Shown here in pieces: positions 57,800 to 64,000 of a stretch of DNA of 64,000 bases (position 1 is its first letter; each line of letters begins with the position of its first letter). Source of the stretch: Sysuimicrobium calidum (lineage in GTDB: Bacteria; Sysuimicrobiota; Sysuimicrobiia; Sysuimicrobiales; Sysuimicrobiaceae); assembly GCA_031459935.1 (NCBI GenBank), contig JAVKHN010000005.1, positions 1 to 64,000 on the forward strand, read 5' to 3'. The translations under genes and the position numbers were made by a program. The notes under the pieces were generated by a model. The model was not told the origin of the DNA and searched no databases. It worked only from the letters and a program-made list of their open reading frames with translations.

Positions 57800-58449
57800 T
57801 CGGGCACACGGGGCAGGAACCCGAAAGCACCGGTGATGGACTTGCGGGGGAGAAGCGCGCCCGTGGGAGTGGCCCGCACGGGGATGCTGCAGGGTGCAAA
57901 CGCTCGGAGGAGCGTCCGGTTCTCGCCCACCTCCCAGTCCAGAAATCCCGGGGCCATACGGGCGGAGAGGCGGCACCCTCTGGCGGCGGCCTCCCGCTGG
58001 AGGAACGCACGCAGCTGGGTGAGTCCGGTTTCGATGGCGGCCCACGCCGCGGCGTCCAGGAGCAGGGCCTCCACCGCGCGCCCCTCGCGGAGGCGCTGGC
58101 CCACCAAGCTCTCCAGCTCGCCCCCGATGGTGAGCACGAACAGCGCTCCCTCCCGGGCTTCCCTCAGGATCCGGGCCAGGGCCCGGCTGCGGAAGAGGAG
58201 GTCCGCTCCGAACCGCACCTCTCCCGCCTCGGGATCTAGAACCTCCACGGGCCCGAGCCGCACCCAAGCCTGAGGGCGGATGCAGGAGGTGGCGAGCTCC
58301 GCCATCTGGGGGGCGAGCGCGCGGGCCTGTGGGCTAGCCTCCCGGTCTTTCCCCGCGTGCAGGAGCTTGAGGAGGATGGCGGGATCCACCCGTACCTCCA
58401 GCGGGAGTCGCTGAGGCGCGTCCGGGCGATCGGCGCGGGCGGAATGCAT
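57796..58449 (-). CDS. MetH-activation-domain-like protein of corrinoid cluster
   Basis: A 217-residue protein whose C-terminal part, 'ARMAPGFLDWEVGENRTLLR', AFAPCSIPVRATPTGALLPR and KSITGAFGF, resembles the SAM-binding reactivation domain of cobalamin-dependent methionine synthase (R-x-S-P-G-Y-x-x-W ... M-x-P-x-K-S). Stand-alone versions occur beside corrinoid methyltransferases and are thought to help reactivate or load the corrinoid. It is convergent with the UroD-family gene; stops overlap. Confidence 0.8.
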   Translation of the reverse strand: MHSARADRPDAPQRLPLEVRVDPAILLKLLHAGKDREASPQARALAPQMAELATSCIRPQAWVRLGPVEVLDPEAGEVRFGADLLFRSRALARILREAREGALFVLTIGGELESLVGQRLREGRAVEALLLDAAAWAAIETGLTQLRAFLQREAAARGCRLSARMAPGFLDWEVGENRTLLRAFAPCSIPVRATPTGALLPRKSITGAFGFLPRVPD

Positions 58450-58523
58450 GAATCGTCTCTGGGAGGATTCGCTGGGGAGCGGCGCGTTCCCTACGGGTTG
58501 CCCCGAACACGGCGGCCGATCGT

Positions 58524-60431
58524 ATGATGGCGGGAGAATCCGGTGGCGGCGCGAGGGACATCGTGGGTGAATCCAGGGCTGTGTGCGTGGCCTTCGAGGG
58601 CGAGCCGCCCAGGCGCGTGGCGGTCCCCCCGGGGACCACCCTCCTGGAGGCTGCCCAGGTGGCGGGTGTTCCCATCGAGGCCACCTGCGGCGGCCGGGGC
58701 CGGTGCCGCAGCTGCCGGGTCCAGATCCGCACAGGATCTCCCCCTCCTCCCACTCTGGCGGACCGTCTCCAGCTGGGCGAGGACGAGATCCACGAGCGGT
58801 TCCGCCTCGCCTGCCAGGCTACGGTGTGGGAGGACGTGGGGGTGGCTGTGGCACCCCCACGGGAGGAGAGGGCTTTTCAGATCCTCACGGAGACCCGAGG
58901 AGCGGGGCTGGAGGCGCTGGACCCGGGAGTGCGGAAGATCCTCGTGCGCGGCTTTTCGGAGGCCGTTCAAGAGGAGGCGGGGCGCGCCCGGATGGAGGAG
59001 GTGCTGCGGCAGCTCGCGCAGCCTGTGGAGCGCGTGGAGGTCGAGGCGGTGCGGAGCGTGGCGCGGCTTTTGCGTGAAGCGCCGGAGGCGGTGACTGCGG
59101 TGCTCTACGGAAACGATCTGCTCCAGGTGGAGGCCGAGGACACCACGGGGGAGCTGTACGGGTTCGCGGTGGACATTGGCACCACCACCGTGGTGGGCTA
59201 CCTGCTGGATCTGCGGGAAGGGGAGGTGCGCGCCACGGTGACCGCGTTGAATCCCCAGTCCAGCTACGGCGGGGATCTCATGTCCCGCATCGCCTTCGTC
59301 CAGCAGGAGCCGGGCAACGTCCGAAGGCTCCACACCCGGGCGATCCAGTGCGTGAACGGGCTTCTGGAGGAAGCGTGCCACAAGGCGGGCATCGCCCGGG
59401 ATCGGATCTACAAGGTGGTGGTGGTGGGCAACACCATCATGCACCACCTGTTCCTGGGGGTGGACCCGAGTTCCGTGGGGCGGGCGCCCTACCTTCCCCT
59501 GGTGCGTGCGCCGGTTCGGGTGCGGGCCCAGGAGCTCGGGCTACGGCTCCCCCCCCAGACCCCTGTGCTTCTGCTGCCCCTGGTGGCGGGGTTTGTGGGC
59601 GCGGATGCGGTGGGGATGGTGCTCGCGACCCGGATCTTCGAGGGCCAGCAGGTGCGGCTTGCCGTGGACATCGGCACAAACGCGGAGGTGGTCATCGGGT
59701 CCCGCGTGCGCCTCGCCGCATGCTCCGCCCCAGCCGGTCCCGCCCTGGAGGGCGCTCAGATCCGGTGGGGCATGCGGGCCGCGCAGGGAGCGGTGGACCG
59801 GGTCTGGATCGGGGAGGGGGTGCGCTACCGCGTGATCGGAGGGGGACCGCCCACCGGCATCTGCGGGTCTGGACTCGTGGACGCGGTGGCGGGATTGCTG
59901 GAGGTAGGGGTTCTGGAGCCTTCGGGCCGGCTGCTGGTGGATCCTCCCGCGCACCTGCCTGAGGCGGTGCGGAGGCGGGTGACGGTTCTCCCCGATGGAC
60001 AGCCCGCCTTCGTCTTGGTCCCCCGGGAGGAGAGCGGGGCGGGAGAGGACATCGTGGTGACCCAGACGGACATCCGTCAGGTGCAGCTCGCCAAGGGCGC
60101 CATCCGCAGCGGGATCACGGTGGTGGAGCGCTACCTGGGGATAGAGGACCGGGACCTCGCGGGGGTGCTGCTCGCGGGGGCCTTCGGGAACTACCTGCAT
60201 CTGCCCAGCGCCATCCGGATCGGCCTGATCCCGCCTCTCCCGCAGGATCGCATCGTCTATGTAGGGAACGCCGCGGGTTTGGGAGCGCAGCTCGCCCTGC
60301 TTTCGGAGCGAGAGGGCCGCCGCGCGGAGGAGCTGGCGCGCCGCATCGAGCACGTGCCCCTGGCGGCCCAGCCGGATTTCCACGAGGTCTTCCTCCGGTC
60401 CGTGCGATTCCCGGATTCGCCCACCTCCTGA
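58524..60431 (+). CDS. reductive activator of corrinoid proteins (RACE/RamA-like Fe-S ASKHA ATPase)
   Basis: A 635-residue activator that reduces inactive Co(II) corrinoid at the cost of ATP. N-terminal [2Fe-2S] ferredoxin domain with Cys55, Cys61, Cys64 and Cys97 ('IEATCGGRGRCRSCRVQIRT', 'ERFRLACQATV'), a linker (about 120-215) and a C-terminal ASKHA ATPase domain: 'YGFAVDIGTTTVVGYLLDLR' and 'VRLAVDIGTNAEVVIGSRVR'. This is the DUF4445-type single-[2Fe-2S] form, not the two [4Fe-4S] RamA form. Completes the methyltransferase system. Confidence 0.95.
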   Translation: MMAGESGGGARDIVGESRAVCVAFEGEPPRRVAVPPGTTLLEAAQVAGVPIEATCGGRGRCRSCRVQIRTGSPPPPTLADRLQLGEDEIHERFRLACQATVWEDVGVAVAPPREERAFQILTETRGAGLEALDPGVRKILVRGFSEAVQEEAGRARMEEVLRQLAQPVERVEVEAVRSVARLLREAPEAVTAVLYGNDLLQVEAEDTTGELYGFAVDIGTTTVVGYLLDLREGEVRATVTALNPQSSYGGDLMSRIAFVQQEPGNVRRLHTRAIQCVNGLLEEACHKAGIARDRIYKVVVVGNTIMHHLFLGVDPSSVGRAPYLPLVRAPVRVRAQELGLRLPPQTPVLLLPLVAGFVGADAVGMVLATRIFEGQQVRLAVDIGTNAEVVIGSRVRLAACSAPAGPALEGAQIRWGMRAAQGAVDRVWIGEGVRYRVIGGGPPTGICGSGLVDAVAGLLEVGVLEPSGRLLVDPPAHLPEAVRRRVTVLPDGQPAFVLVPREESGAGEDIVVTQTDIRQVQLAKGAIRSGITVVERYLGIEDRDLAGVLLAGAFGNYLHLPSAIRIGLIPPLPQDRIVYVGNAAGLGAQLALLSEREGRRAEELARRIEHVPLAAQPDFHEVFLRSVRFPDSPTS

Positions 60432-60467
60432 CCGGTCTCCGGAAACCCGTCGCGCGAGGCCTTGTCT

Positions 60468-60581
60468 GGTAAATACCTCATATGCATGGTGTTACCCTAG
60501 ATCTTGCTCAGGAAATTGCATATCATTGTTGTACAAACCAGGAGCATATTTGGTGAGCCCTGTTGGAGGAGAGGGTAACCC
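60468..60581. promoter_or_regulatory. three GGT-N-ACC inverted repeats around the GntR start
   Basis: GGTAAATACC (60468-60477), GGTGTTACCC (60488-60497) and GGGTAACCC (60573-60581) share arms GGT/ACC; the first two are 20 bp apart (two helical turns). The AT-rich 60432-60562 gap holds no gene. They could be binding sites of the GntR protein just downstream. Confidence 0.5.
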
Positions 60582-61378
60582 TGGAGAAAGTCATCCAGGG
60601 GCTCCGGGAGGTCGTCCGGGAGTCAAGCCGGGTTCCCCGCTACGAGCGCCTGGCGGCGCACCTGGCGCGGAGGATTGAGGAGGGAGTCCTTTCCCCGGGG
60701 AGCGCCCTCCCACCCGAGCCGGACCTCGCCAGCCTGCTCGGGGTAAGCCGGCAGACCGTGAGCCAGGCGCTCGCGGCCCTGGCCCGGCGTGGGCTCGTGC
60801 GAAGGAAGCGGGGAGTGGGAACCTTCGTGGTCCCGCCGCCGGTTGAGCAGCCTCTCGGGAGCCTTTACAGCCTGCTGCGGACCCTCACCACCGAGGGGCG
60901 GACGGTCTCCACCCGGTTGCTCGGGTGGCGGGTCACCGTAGAGGACGAGGCCTCCTCTCTGTTAACCGGCAATCCGGAGGGGCTCGTATACGAGCTCACA
61001 CGGCTCCGGCTGGTAGACGGGGAGCCCCTTGCCCTGGAGGTGATCTACCTGCCCGCAGCCTGCGCAGAGCGCCTCCCTCTCGACCGTTTGGCGCAGGCGC
61101 CCCTTTATGACCTCCTGCGGGAGCGGTGCGGGATCGTGGTGACGCACGGGGAGGAAACGCTGCAGCCGGTTGCCCTGGAGAGAGCCGCCGCGGCGCTTCT
61201 GGAGGTGGAGGCGGGAGCGCCTGCCTTTCTCGTGGAGCGTGTCGCTTACGCGGGGCCTGACCGCCCCGTGGAGCTGCGCCGCAGCCTCTTCCGGGGTGAC
61301 CGCTATCGATTTCGGGTCCGGCTTGAGGGTCTCCTGACGGAGGTTCCGGACACTCCAGGGGCCGGAGGGGGGCGGTGA
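60563..61378 (+). CDS. GntR-family regulator, HutC/UTRA subgroup
   Basis: A 271-residue repressor-type regulator. Winged HTH at about 25-95 ('RRIEEGVLSPGSALPPEPDL', 'ASLLGVSRQTVSQALAALAR', VRRKRGVGTFV) and UTRA ligand domain at about 110-250 ('GEPLALEVIYLPAACAERLP', 'EVEAGAPAFLVERVAYAGPD'). TTG start. It directly precedes the transporter pair and probably controls it in response to a small ligand, perhaps a sulfur or carbon compound. Confidence 0.93.
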   Translation: MEERVTLEKVIQGLREVVRESSRVPRYERLAAHLARRIEEGVLSPGSALPPEPDLASLLGVSRQTVSQALAALARRGLVRRKRGVGTFVVPPPVEQPLGSLYSLLRTLTTEGRTVSTRLLGWRVTVEDEASSLLTGNPEGLVYELTRLRLVDGEPLALEVIYLPAACAERLPLDRLAQAPLYDLLRERCGIVVTHGEETLQPVALERAAAALLEVEAGAPAFLVERVAYAGPDRPVELRRSLFRGDRYRFRVRLEGLLTEVPDTPGAGGGR

Positions 61379-61382
61379 GCCC

Positions 61383-62228
61383 GTGCTGAGCTTCGGCCTC
61401 TTCGTGGGAGGAATTTTTCTCGTCTCCGCGGTGGCCGGGCTGCTGGGCTCTCTCGTAGGCCTGGGGGGCGGTGTGCTCCTCATCCCGCTCCTCACCGTGG
61501 GGTTCGGGATGGACTTCCGGCTCGCGGTGGGGACCAGCATCGTCTCCGTCATCGCCACGAGCAGCGGGGCCGCGGCCGCCTACCTCCGAGACCGGCTTAC
61601 CAACCTGCGGGTGGGAGTCCTCCTGGAGCTCTGTACGACGCTGGGAGCCATCAGCGGGGCCCTGCTCGCACCGCGCGTGCGGGAGACGGTCCTCTTTGTA
61701 CTCTTCGGGAGTCTTCTCCTCCTCTCCATCGTGCCCACGGCCGCGAAGCTCGGGGAGGAGATCCCCCAGGGCGTCCGGAACGATGCCCTGGCCAGCTGGC
61801 TCCGGCTCGCCTCCTCCTACCCGGACCCCGCCACCGACAGCCCGGTCTCCTACCAGGTCACCCGCGTCCCGCTCGGGATGCTGATGATGTACGGCGCGGG
61901 GGTGGCTTCAGGACTGCTGGGAATCGGTTCCGGCGCGCTCAAGGTTCTGGCCATGGACACCGCCATGCGCCTTCCCCTGAAGGTAAGCACCGCCACCAGC
62001 AACTTCATGATTGGGGTCACCGCGGCTGCGAGCGCGGGGATCTACTTCTGGCGCGGGGATATCCCGCCCCTCGTGGCCGCGCCCGTGGCCCTGGGGGTGC
62101 TCGTGGGCGCCACCGCAGGGGCGAGGTTGCTCGCACACTTGACCAACCGGACGGTGCGCTGGGTGTTCGTGCCGATCCTGGGGCTTGTGGCCGTGGAGAT
62201 GATCCTGCGTGGGATCGGGGGGATGTAG
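61383..62228 (+). CDS. TauE/SafE-family membrane transporter
   Basis: A 281-residue membrane protein with about eight hydrophobic segments and two copies of the TauE/SafE motif: 'GLLGSLVGLGGGVLLIPLLT' near the N-terminus and 'GVASGLLGIGSGALKVLAMD' in the second half, 'STATSNFMIGVTAAASAGIY'. The family exports or imports sulfite, sulfonates, or organosulfur and related anions. GTG start 5 nt after gntR. Confidence 0.92.
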   Translation: MLSFGLFVGGIFLVSAVAGLLGSLVGLGGGVLLIPLLTVGFGMDFRLAVGTSIVSVIATSSGAAAAYLRDRLTNLRVGVLLELCTTLGAISGALLAPRVRETVLFVLFGSLLLLSIVPTAAKLGEEIPQGVRNDALASWLRLASSYPDPATDSPVSYQVTRVPLGMLMMYGAGVASGLLGIGSGALKVLAMDTAMRLPLKVSTATSNFMIGVTAAASAGIYFWRGDIPPLVAAPVALGVLVGATAGARLLAHLTNRTVRWVFVPILGLVAVEMILRGIGGM

Positions 62229-62615
62229 GTGAGAACCCGCTCCGCACTGGAGCGCATCGGCTTTCTCCTCCGGGCGGGGGTCGCGGTGGCCGGGGCTGTT
62301 CTGGTGCTGGGCCTCGTGGCCTTCTTCCTGTACGGTCCGCCGGGAGACCTTCCCCATCCCGAGCTCCTCCGGCACGGCGCCGCCACCACCCCTCTGCACC
62401 TCCTCCGCGGTCTTGCCCGCGGGGATCCCACGGCCATCCTCCAGCTGGGTCTCCTCCTGCTCATCCTGACACCGATCCTCCGGGTGGCCATGACCGTCTT
62501 TGTGTTCGCCGCGGAGGGCGACTGGATCTTTGTCAGCATCGCCGCGGGGGTGCTGGTCCTCCTGCTCCTGGGCTTGGGGGGATTCGGTGGGGGGCTGCTC
62601 CCCATTTCCCCCTGA
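62229..62615 (+). CDS. DUF1634 membrane protein, TauE partner
   Basis: A 128-residue membrane protein with three transmembrane segments (about 10-32, 70-92, 98-118) and 'GRAGVAVAGAVLVLGLVAFF'-like start, matching DUF1634, which is regularly encoded next to TauE/SafE transporters. GTG start abuts the transporter stop. Likely an accessory subunit. Confidence 0.85.
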   Translation: MRTRSALERIGFLLRAGVAVAGAVLVLGLVAFFLYGPPGDLPHPELLRHGAATTPLHLLRGLARGDPTAILQLGLLLLILTPILRVAMTVFVFAAEGDWIFVSIAAGVLVLLLLGLGGFGGGLLPISP

Positions 62616-62684
62616 TGCGGCCTTGTATGGAACGTGCGGGGCTGGGCAGAGGGTGCTGGGCGCAAATGGCAAGGAGGTCCGGCT

Positions 62685-63542
62685 ATGTCCGTAGAGCTCG
62701 TGCTGCTGGGAACCGGGGTCATCCGGCCGGATCCGGAACGGTCCGGCCCCGCGACCCTCCTGCGGTTCGGCGAGGAACGCATCCTCGTGGACTGCGCGGA
62801 GGGCACCACCCTGCAGCTCCTGCGGGCGGGGATCCCGCCCCAACAGGTGAAGACCGTGTTCTTCACCCATCTGCACGCGGATCACATCCTCGGGTACCCC
62901 TACTTCGTGATCGCGGGCTGGAGCGACGGGCGCCGGGTCTTGCGGGTGTACGGTCCGCCGGGGACCGCCCGGATGCACGCCCTGCTCTTCGAGGAGCTCC
63001 TCGCGGAGGACCTGGCGTACCGGGTCTCCACGGGCCGTCCCCCGAACGGGTTGCTGCGGGACGTCGCGGTGCATGAGCTCTCCCCGGGGCCCGTGGGTTA
63101 CCCCGGGGACGTCAAGGTCTTCGCCTTCGAGACCGTGCACTCCGCCTGCAACCTCGCGTACCGGTTCGAGCACCCGGAGGGCTGCGTGGTGGTCTCCGGG
63201 GATACGGCGTATTTCGAGCCCCTCTCGGAGTTCGCCCGGGGCGCGGACGTCTTCGTTCTGGAGTGCTCCCTGGTGGAGGGGGCGCGGCGGACCGTCTACC
63301 GGGGTCCTGAGGGGGAGCGGGTCTGGCAGCACCTTCAGACCCAGCACCTCACCGCGCGTGAGGCAGGCCTGCTGGCCCGATCCGCGGGAATTCCCCGGCT
63401 GGTGCTCAACCATCTTCCCCGCGGCGTGGACCCGGAGGAGATTGCCGCGGAGATTCGGACGGTGTACGATGGCGAGGTGATCGTGGGGGAGGACTTACTT
63501 GTGGTCCCCCTGCGGGGTTCGGTGCGCCGGAAGTCCGGATGA
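62685..63542 (+). CDS. RNase Z-like metallo-beta-lactamase-fold hydrolase
   Basis: A 285-residue MBL-fold protein with the HxHxDH motif THLHADH (62-67), 'HSACNLAYRFEHPEGCVVVS' and GDTAYF, and the AxDxxxLE-like 'GADVFVLECSLVEGARRTV', 'HLTAREAGLLARSAGIPRLV'. The layout is that of RNase Z/arylsulfatase-like members; tRNA 3' processing is possible, but short-arm RNase Z exosite is not obvious. SD AAGGAGG. Overlaps the following gene by ATGA. Confidence 0.88.
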   Translation: MSVELVLLGTGVIRPDPERSGPATLLRFGEERILVDCAEGTTLQLLRAGIPPQQVKTVFFTHLHADHILGYPYFVIAGWSDGRRVLRVYGPPGTARMHALLFEELLAEDLAYRVSTGRPPNGLLRDVAVHELSPGPVGYPGDVKVFAFETVHSACNLAYRFEHPEGCVVVSGDTAYFEPLSEFARGADVFVLECSLVEGARRTVYRGPEGERVWQHLQTQHLTAREAGLLARSAGIPRLVLNHLPRGVDPEEIAAEIRTVYDGEVIVGEDLLVVPLRGSVRRKSG

Positions 63543-64000
63543 GGCTGGGGCGCGGGTGGGCGGTTTTTGTGGCCATTGTTCTCGGGGGCGGATTCGCAGG
63601 TACGTTTCGCCTCTAGAGCCCTGCGTTTCCCTACGGTGGCCGGATTCCAAGCGTGCACACCTGTGACGGCCGGGACGTCTCTCCGCCTCTCCGGTGGGAG
63701 GGAGCCCCACCGCAAACCCGCAGCTTCACCCTCATCCTGGAAGACCCCGATGCGCCGGGCGGGACCTTCACGCACTGGGTGCTCTTCGACATCCCAGTTC
63801 ACCACACCGGGCTTCCCGAGGCACTGCCCGTGGGTCGGGTGGGCAGATCCGGAATCACGAGCTTCGGACGCACGGGCTACAAAGGCCCCTGTCCGCCGGG
63901 CGGAGTCCACCGGTACGTCTTCATCCTGTACGCCCTCAGCGTCCCGCGTCTGGGATTGCCGGAGGGAAGCCCTCGGAGTTCGGTGGAACGAGCCATGCGT
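63539..64000 (+). pseudogene. PEBP/YbhB-family gene with in-frame amber codon (3' end off window)
   Basis: From ATG 63539 (ATGA overlap with the upstream gene) the frame encodes a signal-like leader (MRLGRGWAVFVAIVLGGGFA, then GTFRL), a TAG at 63614-63616, then directly SPAFPYGGRIPSVHTCDG and 'RDVSPPLRWEGAPPQTRSFT', 'LILEDPDAPGGTFTHWVLFD' and GYKGPCPPGGVHRYVFILYA. The part after TAG is a normal phosphatidylethanolamine-binding-protein domain whose homologues usually read FRLTSPAF without a break. Either a nonsense mutation or sequencing error, or translation restarts at GTG 63652 or similar. The frame is otherwise intact to the window end. Confidence 0.75.

Noticed and set aside
56369..58267. 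Very long open frames on both strands (over 600 codons) across the UroD-like gene
   Set aside because: They have Pro/Gly/Arg-rich low-complexity translations typical of high-GC antisense or shifted frames; the UroD frame has clear family motifs and an SD-coupled start.
63614..63616. TAG as pyrrolysine codon in the PEBP gene
   Set aside because: TAG is an ordinary terminator for several genes here (for example at 12512-12514 and 10939-10941) and no pyl genes are visible.

Overview
The window reads as a contiguous piece of a GC-rich bacterial chromosome around its replication origin. The organism looks like a flagellated diderm: both the P-ring (FlgI) and L-ring (FlgH) genes are present. Gene order, however, follows the Bacillus/Terrabacteria pattern. 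The late flagellar block runs yvyF-flgM-flgN-flgK-flgL-fliW-csrA-flagellin, and the origin block runs dnaA-dnaN-yaaA-recF-remB-gyrB-gyrA. A serine T-box riboswitch, SD-rich starts and SigA-type promoters (TTGACG-17-TATCNT) agree with a deep-branching diderm Terrabacterium. I cannot name the phylum from sequence alone. No tRNA, rRNA, IS element or CRISPR array was seen.

Layout. 1-9576 (minus): a flagellar rod/ring/hook-filament operon ending in flagellin (cut by the window edge), with the FliW-CsrA switch, two sigma-28 promoters and a CsrA-type hairpin in the flagellin leader, preceded by a J-domain gene. 9681-12514: thioredoxin reductase, thioredoxin, a DUF4282 membrane protein and a site-2 protease with CBS domains. 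12511-17361 (minus): a serine operon (class V aminotransferase, serA, serS, TPR protein) under a T-box whose specifier (UCC) and discriminator contact both fit tRNA-Ser. 17419-21156: archease, a LysR regulator, selD whose catalytic residue is encoded by in-frame UGA, then a small protein and an orphan ParB-fold protein. 21153-30427: PRC/BON protein, SDH-type serine protease, phosphatase, RsgA, an ABC-2 exporter, a metallopeptidase, an orphan lower-GC DNA methyltransferase, an FAD oxidoreductase, a small membrane protein and a DinB-like protein.

30484-45598: the origin region. Leftward: dnaA, dnaN, yaaA, recF, dciA, remB, gyrB, gyrA, HU. A GHKL-ATPase/winged-helix gene overlaps the dnaA start. 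Rightward: rpmH nested inside rnpA (Thermus-like), yidD, yidC, jag, rsmG, parA, parB. oriC with DnaA boxes lies at 40703-41146. Two identical 16-bp parS-like palindromes flank parAB.

45611-54746: an M24 peptidase, an HD protein, an oligopeptide-type binding protein with a CocE-type hydrolase and acetoacetyl-CoA synthetase, and a BcsA-like glycosyltransferase. 54794-60431: a corrinoid methyl-transfer cluster (methyl-THF methyltransferase, corrinoid protein, UroD-family methyltransferase, MetH-activation-like protein and Fe-S/ASKHA corrinoid activator). It should move a methyl group from an unknown donor to tetrahydrofolate. 60563-64000: a GntR/UTRA regulator with a TauE/SafE exporter and DUF1634 partner, an RNase Z-like hydrolase, and a PEBP-family gene interrupted by an amber codon.
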